Below, piece by piece: positions 11,656 through 24,455 of a stretch of 64,000 nucleotides of DNA. A model generated the notes under the pieces. The model worked only from the letters and a program-made list of their open reading frames with translations. It was not told where the DNA came from and did not search any database. The DNA is from Carnegiea gigantea (taxonomy: Eukaryota > Streptophyta > Magnoliopsida > Caryophyllales > Cactaceae), in the NCBI GenBank assembly GCA_029747015.1, contig JAKOGI010000352.1:112001-176000 (forward strand). The letters are read 5' to 3'. The first letter of the stretch is position 1. Each line of letters begins with the position of its first letter. Made by a program: the position numbers and the translations under genes.

Positions 11656-13758
11656 TTACCTAGAGAAATAACTGTCGTCGTGATGCCTCAAGAAAGAAAC
11701 TTCTTCCTCCCAATCAACTGATGTAATGACATCAATGGAGGGTTCGATTCCACCGAATCGAGGAGGCTCCATGACAAACGCCCATGACTGTTCTAGGTGA
11801 TCGTCCAATATGGCATATAATGTAAGCTCAACTTCTGGCTGCATATATTGAAAATGAAATTTATTAGTTAAAGTAAACCCATATGTGTGAAGCACAAATT
11901 ACAAAATACTACAATAATAAGATCACCAATGCTGCATAGCCACTTAAGATATTGGTGCTAGTATGGAGAAGAATTGCTGCAACATCTTGAAGAACGGTAA
12001 AAGTTCGAGTGCCCGAGCTATCTCGTACATCAACTTTGAAGAAAAATCTAAAAGGTGAAAGAAGAGGTTACAGGGAAATATCTATTATATAATTGAACAC
12101 ATCTCAACAATTTACAGATTAAATGATACTGAAGGAAGGCAAAAAAATATATACCTTTGAGTAGTTTATCACGTGGATGTGGACATATACTATGCGGTAT
12201 ATTGAGGTCGAAGACATGATAATGGGAACATAAAAGGCAATTAGGGCAAGATGTATAGACAATTGGGAAGATACTTTCCATGTATGCAAAGATGCGATAA
12301 TATGAAACCTGTAATTACATATATATTACAGCACAATACACAAGTTAGGTCAGTAGTTGTCAAAATGGCTTATATGTGTAATAGCACAAGAAATCTAACA
12401 CAATATTGTGATACATTATGCAATGGAGAGTATTCAGTAAGCGTGATTCATCTGGCAACGAATAACTTTTCCAAAGTTGGGATTCGAAATCTTCTCCGAT
12501 GTATAAATTGTAAGCATTGTTGAGCATGTCCATCATTAGCCCACCTATCACATGTATAAAATACAATTGAACACAGATATACATTTGGAATAAAATTTTG
12601 TAAATAATTGGTGATCACATATTATAATAACGTGAACAAAAGTGTGGGATTCACTATACCATCCCTCAAACTCTGAAGTACATTTAATTGGTGGATTAAT
12701 CAACAATCGGCTTCTAGGTGTTGTAGATAGCGTAATTCCTAGGAAATATATTACAATATTTTAATATGGTAAGGAAATGTACTGAGAAATGGAAGCGAAA
12801 ATTGAATGTCAAATGTAATGGTTGGAAATGATAAATGATATACACACCTTTGTACCTTCTTGCAAGTAACCTAGATGCAAGCAGTACATTTTTAAACAAT
12901 AAATTATGGGAAAGCTGGTTGCCTCCAATTTCAACAAAATCTCCCCATAACGTGAGTTTCAATGCATTCAGCCTACAAAAGAAAGAGTTAATCTTTTAAC
13001 AGGATGTACTACGCAACAGAAAGTTTAAACATTAAGAACAACATAACAAAGAGGACAATATGTTACTAGTTGGAAGCACATACTGCATATCACAAATGAG
13101 CACATCTCGTTTAAGGGTTCCTGCACGTGTCTTACTAGGGTCGGAAACTGTAATAACTAAACAAATGATGTCTGCAGAGCATAATTAGTAAGAGGCATGT
13201 GCAGAGGGGTTGAATAATTCAGAAAATCATAGTATACTATAATTACCTATTGTTTGTGCACTGGGTTGTAAATGCGTATAGACATCAAGAAAAAGAACTA
13301 ATGGTGGGAGGTGGTGGTATGGGACTACATCGTACTCATCAATCAAATTCAGTAATTCAGTCTTATGAGTGGAAAACAACTTAAGGTTGTTATCCATGAT
13401 TTCTTTATCCTCAGGTCTGCTATAACTAACTGAGAAACTAGAGAGGTGATGTAATCGACCCATTTTTAGAATAAACTTCCACCAGTCGATGTCTTTGTCC
13501 ATTATAACGTCTAAAATCTCGTTACGCTGTCAATGCATAAGAAGGTAAGTTAGTATTAAATTGAGAGAAATGGTGAAAGCCAAATAGTAGATAAAATTGA
13601 AATACCTCAGCGTCCATGAAGATAACCTTCCAAACCTCACGATTGCTATATGCTCGAACACTCAGCATTCTCATCAAGCGTACAAAAATGCAAATAGACG
13701 TACTATAATAAGAGATGTTACTGATTGGCATATAATCAAATGAGGCAGATGTTGTCAT
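11656..13758 (-). pseudogene. Helitron-encoded RPA-like single-strand DNA-binding protein (OB-fold), fragmentary
   Basis: Minus-strand open pieces lie at 13,522-13,758, 13,227-13,502, 12,714-12,962 and 11,656-11,895. The piece at 12,714-12,962 has KLTLWGDFVEIGGNQL, the signature of an RPA1-type OB-fold. The 13,227-13,502 piece resembles the preceding OB-fold strand region. Plant Helitrons commonly carry such RPA genes downstream of the Rep/helicase gene, and here it sits between helicase and 3' end. Whether the gaps are introns or decay cannot be settled by eye. Sequence between the pieces is AT-rich and carries no other gene. Confidence 0.6.
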
Positions 13759-14241
13759 GCCTGTAAAGGTACATAATCAAATGCAAAATATAAGTAAAGT
13801 ATTTGACCAAATATGTAGATTTACTCAACCAAAGTGGCACCATAACCCAAGTGAGTTATGCCATGGTATACATACAACAAATAATTAGGCTACATTAATG
13901 ACACCTTCGACATTAGTTGCACTATTCACAAAAATGGATGACTAAATGTGCTTCAAAGTAGGAGGAAGCAGAAATTGTTAATGTTTAGTGGTAATATATG
14001 AATATCATTCCGTATATGAAAAGTTTATTTCTTATAAAGATATGGAATGTGAGGCCCTTTTTTTAGGGGGGAAAAATGCCACCATAAAGCAAAATGACAA
14101 TAAAAAGGCATCATCACTAATGCGCTAAGGGGGAAAAAACATAGAACAATGAAAAATTTGTGTACTTCATAATCCTCAAAAAATTGTGTGCCCATAATGT
14201 ATGCACTGAATGAAATGATAAACATAAAATGTACATCAGCA

Positions 14242-17200
14242 TTAATCGTAATGAGGTACGTCACTGAAGACTTCTCTGTATACAACATTCTTAGTGACAT
14301 TATCAGGGATATCACTCTTATTACAAATTAAAACTTTTAACCCAGATGGGGACATGACGTGGGAAATGACAACACAAAGCTGTCCATGTGAGAACACTGC
14401 TTTGGGAAGGTAGACCCCCAACATGCTTGAGTGTTTGACCTTGACTGTGGTTGATTGTCATTGCAAACACCAATTTAATTGGGAATTGATGTCTTTTTAA
14501 TGCAAATGGTGTGTCATCTGAAGATGGTGTCGAGTCAATACGTGGAATAACCACTTTTTGCCCAATGTTGCAACCAGTAATAATCCTCGCTTCCAAAACC
14601 TTTCTCCCAAGATGTTCAACAATCAAGCGTGTCCCATTACGCAAACCCAAATGTGGATCAAGATTCCTCAACAAAACCATTAGTGCACCTATTTTTAATT
14701 AAATTTCATGGTTCGGCAAGCCTGAGAAAGTTAACCCATGTTGTATTTTCGGTGGGTGAATAATTTTCCCTTTCAAGCGAAGGGTAGCAATAATAGCTTT
14801 CCAAACATAGGTCTTGCTCATTCCGCCACTACCATATATAAAGAAGCATCCTCCTTCATTGGAATCATTAGCAATAATAACATTTTGAAACACCTGCATC
14901 CGGTGGGAGTTTAATGTAGGAAGTAACGAAGTTAAAGTACCGGCTTCTGTGGCAATGTCATAATCTAGTTGCTCCCTAATTAACTGATTTCTAAGCTGTT
15001 GTGCAACATCAGAAAGGGCAACAGCATCAGAGGGAATTCTTTCAAAGAACGACCATTCCTATTTAGAATAACTTGCAGTTCATGTAATCCAAGATTTACC
15101 CTCTGCTCAGTACTTAACACAAGTCATCATCCTGATCTTCACGTTGTAATCTTTGCTCCAAGTCATCTGTCAAGTCTTCCCAATGACCTTCCCATAGTAC
15201 ATTAGGTTGTGCAATCTCATTGTACATAAGCATTGAGGATAACATACTCTGTAGTTGCGCCCAAGTAGCCCATGTCGCTGGTTCAGTGAGAGCATTGTCC
15301 CATTCATTATTATCACTTACCAATCCCCTTGGGCAGCAAGCTTCACAGAATGTAGGATACAACGTGCCATGAAATGTTCTCAAGTCATCAAAGCACATGG
15401 CCCCACGGACAATAGTAAGTAGCATTCTCAAATAATATCGCCCTTCTGAGTTCGAATTTACAAATGGCAGTCTTCCAATACATACCCACTGTTGACGTTT
15501 GGTCCACTTTTTTAAACTCCTATTCCAACATAATACATTAGGAATTCAGCATATGTATATTGCTTTACTTGAGGGTCATCCACATTGACTTGAAACCATG
15601 TCGTGAGCATACTAATTCGTTGTTTAGCTATATCAAGAACATCATCCAAGTTATCACCGTCTCTGAAAAGAATGTTATGCTGCCCAGGTAAATGGTACCA
15701 TAACATTTCAACAGATGGGTACCGTTGTGTCATTTCAAACTCAAATATTTGCCACATTGCATCTATAGCGGATACGTATCCACTATCTAGGTATTATGTA
15801 ATCTCATCAACATCTGAATGTTGATTATGGCCTCCTTCTCCATCAGGTTGACCATTTTCCTCAAGGGTAAATGTAGCTCGATCGGGACCTTTATGCATAT
15901 ACTTATGAAAGTATTTGATAACCTTCTTTTGTGCATAATGCTCAACACTAATGTGTGCGTCATACTTCACACACAAATCACGATTATATGGAACAACCCA
16001 CTGATTATCAATCTGGTTGCCATTAATAGTAATCATTCTGCCATCATCTCTACGCCGATATCTAACAAACCCATTTTCTTATAGTTATGTAGTTAGTAAA
16101 GGCCTTTGGGTAGTACTTTGTGCACGTAGGTCCATCCACACAGGGAAGATAAGGATTAAGTACCCCACATGGGCCATGGTCATGTGCTTGGTAACGGTTT
16201 CATACACAAGTGGATCTTTATCTTTATCAGGAAGCTCAGCACAAATGAAGGCATCGATATCCTCAGAGCAAGTAGGTTTGTCATTAGTAGCAAGGGTCAA
16301 GAGGATATGAGCATGGGGTAACCCTCCTTCTTAGAATTCAATAACATAGATATCTACAAAATTGAAAACAAATAAAGTTGGCAACACTTGTTATAGCAAA
16401 ATGCAAATTGGAAACAATGTTGCACAAGTGCAAACAGGCCTGAAACAATGGTGCCGTAGAAGTTTTTCTCCTTGAAATCTCGTATCAACTCCTGCAGATG
16501 TAATTGAAAGACATGGGCTACAATATCTGCCCTATCATTCACATGTTGTCTAGGTTGTTGATCTAGTGCTTCTCACATTTCAGGCAAATTTAGGTTACAG
16601 GTAAATGTGATGAAGAAATCTAGGTACCCAATATGTGCACATATTGCCATTGTGTCAAGGAAGTGTTTCCTCATGTACTGCAGACCTCCCATGAAAGAGG
16701 AAGATAGGATGCACCTTCAACCAATGGTGCTGGCATTGGATTCGCCAGCGGTGATAGCGTCTTCTAAACAAACATACAGTTCAATAAGCAACACATTTTG
16801 GTGGTCTCGTATGTAACAGAGACGTTCATGCTCAATAACAGCATAACAATCAACTATAAATTGAAAGAACAGTCTCCCTCCTTGAATTAAAATTCTTACT
16901 TCATTAACCCTGAACTGTATTCTGTATGCATAACATTGGAGCAACGTAACACCTTCACGATGGTTACTTGACTCTTCAGCTAATGGAATGCCGCGTACCC
17001 ATCCATCTGTTCCAAAGGGAAATAAAAGCAGATATTGGAGGGCCATATAAGAAGGATGGGTCCCATACATTCGCCTTATATTTCCGGTAACTGTTCTTAA
17101 AATTATGTCAGTACCAACAGCCTCTGCACCTTCACCTCCAACAGTAAGAGCAGCAACTTCATTAGTAGTAGGTCGTATATATTGCCACTTGGCCTTGCAG

Positions 17201-17564
17201 TGATAATGCGAATGCCCATATCATAAACATTATTAGTATTAATAATGTCTCTTGCCTGATGAAATACTTGTACATATGGATTGTATGCATTCAACATTTG
17301 TTGCAAATTCTCTACGGTGGATGAGTTGATCCCATTTACATTGCCTCCCCTCCTAACAGCGTTGATTCTATTGCGAGACTCATGTTGTGTGTCATAAATA
17401 TAAAGTTGTGCAAATCTTGGGGCATGACCTTCAGGTGGCATTAACGACCTGATTTGATGATAGTTTGCTCCACTTATTCGCAATTTATGACTCTGGGGTA
17501 CCTTGATTTTATGGAAATAATTATTAGGGGTCAATGTCTTTAGAATGTATTCTAAAGTACACAC
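14242..17564 (-). pseudogene. Helitron Rep/helicase, C-terminal two thirds, with internal helicase deletion
   Basis: From 17,564 downwards: the conserved MPPEGHAPRFAQLYIYD block; MYGTHPSYMALQYLLLFPFG; the Rep HUH motif LPHAHILL (His codons at 16,307-16,315); and the Rep tyrosine motif KYFHKYMHKG with both Tyr (about 15,920). The Pif1-type helicase has Walker A GSGGMSKT (14,810-14,833) where GxxGxGKT is expected, so Gly before Lys is Ser. Shortly after Walker A the frame jumps to SGLPNHE and MVLLRNLDPHLGLRNGTRL, so the central helicase motifs are deleted. The C-terminal AMTINHSQGQT and VYLPKAVFSHGQL motifs follow in two frames. It is clearly non-autonomous. Confidence 0.85.
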
Positions 17565-17869
17565 TATTTTAGGTAAACTATTAATAGGCTACAATATTTT
17601 TCGAAATAGTTACTGGCTAAAATTGTTTTTTGCAACTTAATCCCTGAACTTTCTGAATTTACAATTTTTGTCCAAAATCAGATTTAACATGCAAATACTT
17701 GATTTTTTGGTACTTTTTAATAAAACTAATCTTATACTTTCGTTTAAACTTTTTATAATGACTTTACTGGTACTAACTATCACAATCTATCACCTATATC
17801 ATAATATTATATTTTCTGTGATTAACGGCCCACCATGCTTAACAAAAATAATTAAAGCTTAATTAGAGT
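17565..17869 (-). other. Helitron intron remnant, left side of the pararetrovirus insertion
   Basis: AT-rich sequence between the Rep exon ending at about 17,564 and the provirus leader. It resembles the intron-like DNA at 28,085-28,310 in composition and position. Exact splice sites and the exact insertion point are not resolved. Confidence 0.5.
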
Positions 17870-18280
17870 TTCGACCATTACCTGAACGTAGTCGGCGTTG
17901 GACCCCAGTGTTCCTCTAGCTTCTGGTTTACAGAGGTTGCTAATCTTAACCCCACATTCCTTAGATCAGGCACAGCACAGACCCGTTTCTTTTCCTACCT
18001 CGGACCGTAGTCACTAATCAAGTTTTACTTATTTTAAAGGATAGTGAGACTTTAATCAAGAAATTATAATATTTAAGGCATAAGGTTCAATTAGATAACG
18101 TTCCCTACTGGGAAAACTTCTTTTGTTGAAAGCTTGAAAATGGGAATATTACAATGGAAAGCTTGAAAAGGGACTTGAAGCTAAGATCATCAGAGATGCT
18201 TGTTCATAGAGAAATGGAGAATCCCAACTTCTCTTTTTCTCAAGAATGCTCGAATGACTGTATCCCTTCTTAGCACTCGA

Positions 18281-18300
18281 CCTCTCTATTTATAGAGGGG
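18281..18300 (-). promoter_or_regulatory. Pararetrovirus promoter TATA region
   Basis: Minus strand CTCTATAAATAGAGAGG is a near-palindromic TATA box. It lies after the last viral coding sequence and before the leader, as in caulimovirid full-length-transcript promoters. Transcription would start near 18,255 and run to lower coordinates. The leader occupies about 17,870-18,255. Confidence 0.6.
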
Positions 18301-18499
18301 ATGGGGGTGCATGGGATGCTCTAGAAGGTACAGTACATAAAGATTTTTCACATGGCTACAGTACCTACTGACATCTACAGTACACACTTTATTTTACAGA
18401 CCAAACACTTATCAAAATAATGGGGCAGCTTTTTTTCAGAACTTTTAATAATGATAAGACTAATCATCATTATTGAGATTCTGCATTCCTTCATCTCCA

Positions 18500-18977
18500 A
18501 TTATATCTTCCAGACCATCATTATCGGGGTAATCATCAAAATCTTCATCAATTTGCTTAAGATGCTCTGGATCCCATTCTTCAAATAATTTAAGGAGATA
18601 TTTCTTCTCTTTTTCTTATAAGAATTTTCCAGCTCCCATATCAAAGAGATAATCAAAGATATCTTTTGACACTACTCCTTCCACCTTCATGTAGTCTTTA
18701 AATTCATTATCATAGGCGAAAGTAGTGTTTCCACAATGAATTAACGTTTTTTCTCGCTCGATTAATGCCCAACATTGATGACAAATGTTAAAAAATCCAA
18801 TAGCCCTTGATAATGCAGCATCAGTAACCAGATGTACTGGATCCCCATGAATCCAATTTTATCATTGATCATCGGGATTGTCGCAATCAACAATTTGGAC
18901 AAGATAATGGGCTGGTTTGACTCTTCCATCTTTATATTCAATTAGAGCGCTATAAACCTCTAAAGTTAGGTATCTGT
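18500..18977 (-). pseudogene. Pararetrovirus downstream ORF, distal part
   Basis: Minus-strand translation is largely open with two or three stops. It includes VYSALIEYKDGRVKPAHYLV, FFNICHQCWALIEREKT and an acidic tail (DEDFDDYPDNDGLED). It is separated from its upstream part (22,643-23,201) by the solo LTR at 18,983-22,627. By position it corresponds to the last caulimovirid ORF, where a transactivator is often encoded. I recognise no transactivator motif, so the function is unassigned. Confidence 0.5.
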
Positions 18978-18982
18978 GAACT

Positions 18983-21900
18983 TGTGAGACCCGGAGTTTC
19001 GTCATACTTGCTTATCAAATATTATGCCTGTTGGGTTGGAAAGTTTTATTTTAATATCTGCCAACCTACAATTGCCATATCGCCCAAGTTATTGATCTAT
19101 TCAACTTTAGATCCCAAAAATAAATTTTCTAAAGTTGTGCAACAAGACAAGCCTTCGATTCTTTGAAACTTCAGCAAAAGCAATTCCCAAATACGTTCAG
19201 ATTATTAAACCCTGGTAATAGTTCTGTAATCTACTAAATCGATCCTTAATATGTTCAGGGGTGGGTAAGCTGACTCGCGATTATATTTAGGATTTGGTTT
19301 AGGATTAAGAACCCGGGAATTTGAATAATAATAATAATCAAGTGGGCCGTAGTTGTGTGCTATTAGTAGATCAAAAAAAAAAGAGAGAAAGGGGAAAAGG
19401 GGATTAAAACTTATCAAACACGCGTGAACCCCCCGTGTGCCTGCTTCTCCTTCCTCCTTCACGCGTGACGCTGACCCCCCCTCTCTCTCCTCTTTCTTCT
19501 TCTTCTTCTTCTTCCCGACATTGCTCTGCTGCCCTCTGTTCCTCATCTCCTCCTTCGCTTCTCCGCCACGCACGCCGGAGCCAGCCGCCGGCCTTGAGCC
19601 CCAGTCGACCCACCCTAGCTGCCGGCCGTCACACCACGGTGTCACTGGCCGAAAATCAGCCACAATTGTGCTAATTTCGACCGGAGCAGAGCCAACGCCC
19701 GGTTCAATCGGCACATGCAAGGTGAATTTCGAACCTTTTCTTTTGCCATAAATTGAATCCTTGCTTTAATTCCCTTCAATTCATGCTAATTGTGCTTGGA
19801 TTCTTCAAAAATCACAAGTTAGGGTTTTGGGTTTTATGGTGTTCAAACCTCACGCGAAGGCAGCAGATTTTCTGGGTGTGTGGAGTTCGAATTTAGCTTC
19901 GATCTAGCCAATTTGCACGCATATAGCTTGGATTCGAGATGGGTAAATCTTTAATCCCTCCTATTTTATGGATTACGAATGATAATTATACGAATCAATT
20001 TACTGAATTGGTAGATTAGATTGTTGTTGTATGAATTCGATTGTATGTGTGGATGAACTTTGAGTTTCTCCAATTTACAGCTTCCCTTAATATTAGTGCG
20101 AATTCGTATGTAGTATTCAGATTTTAGGCCTCGAAAATGGGTTTCGATTTCGAACTTAGTTTGAATTAAACATTAACTAAGCTTGTTATGTCTCAAATGG
20201 GTTTCGATCTACGATTAGCAAGTGTATTACGTTTAAAAGAACCATTTTAGCTAAAAGTGAGGTCGTTTTATGAGGTAGCAATCGTTTTACATTTATAAGA
20301 AGTTTTTAAGTTGCAAATGAAATCGTTTTACGATTTAGTAAACTTGTTACGTCTATATGAAGCGTCTAAGTTGAAACAAAGTCGTTTTACGGATTAGCAA
20401 CCCTATTGCATTTATACGAACCATTCAAGTTAGAAAATAAGTCGTTTTACGATTTAGTAAATGTGTTACGTTTATAAGAAACTTCTAAGTTTAAAGTGAA
20501 GTCGTTTTAAGTATTAACCAACCTATTGCCTTTATAAGAAGCTTTTAAGTTTAAAAGGAAGTCGTTTTACGAGTTGATAAGTGTATTACGTTTATACAAA
20601 GCTTTTAAGTGAGAAATGGAGTCGTTTTACAAACTAGCAAACATTTTACGTCTATAAGAAGTTTCTTAAGTTAAAAACGAAGTCATTTTGTGAGTTAGTA
20701 GCCATATTACGTTTATATGAAGCTTTTAAGTTAGAAACGAAATCGTTTTACGACTTAACAAGCTTATTAGGTTTTTAAGAAGCTTTGAAGTTTCAAAGGA
20801 AGTCGAATTATGTGTTAATAGACTTATAATGTTTATGAGAAGCTTTTAAGCTTCGAACTTAGTTTGAATTAAGCATTAACTAAACACGTTATGTTTCAAA
20901 CGAGTTTCGATTTACGACTTAGCAGACATATTGCATTTAAAAGAAGCTTTTAGCTAAAAAGTGAAGACGTTTTGTGAGTTAGTAGTCGTTTTACACTTAC
21001 ACGAAGCATTTAAGTTAGAAATACGATTTAGTAAATAATTTACGTTATAAGAAGTCTTTAAGTTATTTGTGAAGCAGATTTACGTGCTAACAAATCTTAT
21101 TTTGTTTCTAAGAAGCTTGTAAGTTTAAAACGAAGATGTTTTACAAACTAACAAACATATTACGTTATTAAGAAGCTTTTAAGTTGAAAACGAAATTGTT
21201 TTACGATTTAGCAAACTAATTATGTTTATACGAAGCTTTTAAGTTAGAAACGAAGTCGTTTTATAAACTCGTAAACGTATTTTACGAAGTTAGTTTACAC
21301 GTTAGCAAAATTATTTCGATTATGAAAAGCTTTTAAACTATTCACGAAATCGATTTATGAGTTAGTAAACTTGGCTTGTATCATGTTCATCCTTTTGCGT
21401 TTGAAAGATTGTAATGAGCGTAAAAAGGGCAACTGAAGGTGATTATTTACAAATCCTAGCTTTTAAGTGCACGCTAGTTACTACCAAGCTTTGAATCGTG
21501 AGTTAGTATACTCATCGTGAGTTAGTATACTCAACGTGGAGGAGCTACTCTAGAAACTTTAAGCTTAAGTCTGAGACCCAGGGATGGTGGCTTAGTTCCC
21601 TCCTGGTATCACATATGTTACGTTATGATAGATTCAGAGATGATGGTTTGATTCCCGCCTGAAGTCTAAGTATGAAAATTATGTCTTAGCATAGTATGAT
21701 GTATGTCCGGATAGGCATATGTTGCAACTCGAGTTTAGCCGACTCGGGATAGCAGTAACAAAGTACCTCTAAGAGTCTAGTCTCCTCATTTACGTGAATA
21801 AGTTACTATGTATGATTTTCGGTAAGTGAAACTTATGTATAAAACCCCTTTTATGCTATGTTTCTGGGTTTACGTAACTTTATTATTTTAAGTCAATGCA

Positions 21901-22627
21901 TTACGGTTTCTTTGAAAGTTAAGCTTTTTGGTATGACTATTCCTTCGCTCGATTTATGGTTCGAATATGATGTATTATGTGAAAGCTCTTCAACTAAAAT
22001 GAATTACGAAAGGCTTTCGTAAGTTAATATGTATTTTAAGTATGTTTTGGGAGAGGGGGTTTACTCACTGAGCGGTAGTTGCTCATTCCCATTACTTTTT
22101 CCCTTTTTCCCGAATCCACAGGTATGTGACTGATGCGTGGAGTGCCCAAAGAGGACTTGCTTGGACTATATTGATGTGTTTATGATATCGTTATGTAATA
22201 TTGATTATGATTGTAAGGTTATGTAATTAATCATTTTCCTTGTAAAGTTCATGAAAAATAGAAAGCTCTGTACACTCCAGGCGTGTGGCCCGTAGAGTTG
22301 TGGACTCTGGCGTGTAGCCGTTGAGTTGTTGGTGTTATTTTCTACCTTTAGGTATTACAGGGTTATAATGTAAGGCTTTAAGCCTGGAAAATGGTCAGTT
22401 TTTAAGGGAAATTCTGCCCTTTTTGCCCCAGAAAATTGAGAAAATCCTAGCATTCCTAGCCCTACGGTTAAACTCAAGACCCAATTATGTTATAGTGGCT
22501 TAAGTTTTAAATATTGAGTCTCAACAGGTTATGTTTTAGATGGGTTTAAGTAAGTTGCCTTAAAAGTCTTTCCCCAGGGAAAGACTGTGGTGTGTGACAC
22601 GACCCGCGTGAGGTTGGGGGTGTTACA
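18983..22627 (+). mobile_element. Solo LTR, 3,645 bp, Ty3/gypsy type, inside the pararetrovirus
   Basis: Starts TGTGAGACCC and ends GGTGTTACA (TG...CA), flanked by the 5-bp duplication GAACT at 18,978-18,982 and 22,628-22,632. No primer site, gag or pol is present, so it is a solo LTR left by recombination between two LTRs. It contains a GC-rich block at 19,430-19,700, a 60-bp tandem array (20,180-21,370) and a terminal part (22,260-22,400) related to sequence at 62,870-63,150. The very long LTR with an internal GC-rich leader suggests a Tekay/Del-like chromovirus; that lineage is an inference. Confidence 0.85.
20180..21370 (+). repeat. Tandem repeat, about 60-bp unit, roughly 19-20 diverged copies
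   Basis: Each unit has gaagtcgttttacga, a ttagtaaac-like step, ttacgtttata and agaagcttttaag. Units follow one another with little spacing inside the solo LTR. No reading frame is maintained. A few units carry insertions, and two carry the longer phrase gtttcgatttacg. Confidence 0.8.
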
Positions 22628-22642
22628 GAACTGGAATTTTTG

Positions 22643-23201
22643 TTAGTCCCTCAGGAGATTTAAGAATTCAATGGAACTTTTTGAACATATATTGCTAGAA
22701 CTTAGTTGAGGTTGGGAAAAAAGGGAATTTTGGATCTGGGACTTCTGAGAAGTAAAGTACCATCTCGTATTTCCAAGCTTTAAAGACAGGATCATTAGGA
22801 GATAATGAATTGGTTGGGAAGCAAATGCTACCAACTTCAGATCTGTTGGAAAAGTAGATCGTTGTACTCCAAAACTCCCAAATATCATAGGAATAATGAT
22901 GATAAAAGTTGATGCAGGCTGCATACCATTCATTGAACCATTTTTCTCGAACATAAGAACTTATTTTTTCTTGGATATCATAAGGACACTGAAGGTAACT
23001 AATTTGTAATTCTAGAAGGGAAGATCTTTGGACTATTAGGTAAGCTGTAGATAGTAGACCAAAGCGTGATCTACTTTTTGTTTGAAATTCTAGGTTATCA
23101 ATAAGAACTTTACTAGAATGTGTAACCCGTTCTAGTATGACCGGCATTTCATTAAGAATTTCCTCCTCTTCTGGCAGGAGGTCATCTTTGATGATCACCA
23201 T
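22643..23201 (-). pseudogene. Pararetrovirus downstream ORF, proximal part
   Basis: An open 168-codon minus-strand segment follows RNase H directly and begins MVIIKDDLLPEEEEILNEMP. It has Trp/Tyr-rich stretches (EKWFNEWYAACINFYHHYSY; IYFSNRSEVGSICF). The ORF continues past a frameshift towards 22,632, where the solo LTR interrupts it, and resumes at 18,977. I do not recognise the family. It sits where caulimovirids encode their last ORF. Confidence 0.5.
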
Positions 23202-24455
23202 TGGCGAGTTTTCGAGTTAGACTATCAGTCAGAGAGTTCTTTGATCCCTGTATATATTCAATAGAGAAGGAAAATTAGTTAAGCCATAATTGCCAACGTA
23301 GGAGTCGCCCTTGCGCTTGCATATTTGATAAATTCATTTTCACAAAACCAAGTATTCCTTTGCAATCAGTTTGAATGAGAAAAGGTTTTGGGGCTAAAAA
23401 GACTAAGAACTTTTCGATTCCCTTATAACTGTAAGGATTTCTTTTTTCGTTGTAGGATAGTTGCATACTGCTTTATTAAAGCTTCCACTGCAGTATTTGC
23501 AAAGTTTTTCTCCTTCCTTGATTTTGAATACTGCACTCCAATGTTCATTGCTGGCATCTGTCTTAAGAATTAAATCATCTCCTTCATTAGGTAAATTAAA
23601 AATAGGAAGATTTTTACATATCTTCTTGAAATTCTGGACAATTTTTGAATCGTTAGTGGTCCATGTCTAGCTAACATCTTTCTTGAGTTTTTGCTGTAAT
23701 GGTTTTCTTAGTTTAGCCAAATCTTTATTGAAATCAGAAGCATAGGTACGACATCTAAGATACTTTTCTAGTTACTTCCTATCTTTAATTTTTTCAGGAA
23801 AATTTTCTACTTTTTCCAAAATATGCTTTTTAAGAATAATATGTTCAGCTTTTATCTCTAGACCTAAAAACTCAATTTCTTATTTAGCATAAATGCACTT
23901 GTTTTTTCCAAGCATAATACCATGGTCAATGCATCTTTGGGTGACAGCCAAGACATCGTCTTTGTGCTATTCTATGGTTTTGGAAAAGATAAGGATATCA
24001 TCAATGTAAACTAAACAACAATGATTAAGGTCTTTGAAGATGTTATCCATTCTTCTCTGAAATATTTGAGGTGCATTTTTAAGATCAAATGACATTACTA
24101 TCTATTCATAATGTCCTTGTGGAGCACTGAATGCAGTTAAATGAATACTTTCCTCATCTATTTTTATCTTCCAATAACCGCTTTTGTAATCCATTTTCGA
24201 GAACCAAAAGGCTCCTTGAATTATGTTAAAAAGGACTGTTTTGTTAGGAATATAATAACCATTAAAGACAGTATTGTCATTAAGCTTTTTATAATTGATT
24301 ACCATTCTAGTTTTTCCTCTTTTTTCTTCAGCATGATTTCTTACCATAAAAGCGGGACTGGTGTGAGGACTCTTACTATTTCTAATTAATCCTTTATCCA
24401 GAAGTTCTTTGATTTGTTTATTAAACTTTTGAATGTTCTGGTGGGTATGCACCAT
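23202..24455 (-). pseudogene. Pararetrovirus reverse transcriptase and RNase H
   Basis: The segment 24,102-24,455 shows RT palm and finger blocks (SPHTSPAFMVRNHAEEKRGK, TRMVINYKKLND, FSKMDYKSGYWKIKI). The catalytic box YIDDILIFS is encoded near 24,000-24,030. RNase H follows (FLIQTDCKGILGF at 23,275-23,466, then SLTDSLTREL near 23,210). Stops and at least two frame changes interrupt the gene between 23,470 and 24,100. Spacing and motifs are those of caulimovirid Pol, not of Ty3 elements, since no integrase follows. Confidence 0.82.

Noticed and set aside
19205..19751. Overlapping open frames of 100-170 codons in GC-rich DNA
   Set aside because: They lie inside the solo LTR in its GC-rich leader block, on both strands, with low-complexity translations (runs of Ser, Lys, Glu). 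No family is recognised.
20180..21370. Regular 60-bp repeats, CRISPR-like at first glance
   Set aside because: The whole unit is repetitive with no unique spacers, the DNA is plant, and the array sits in an LTR.
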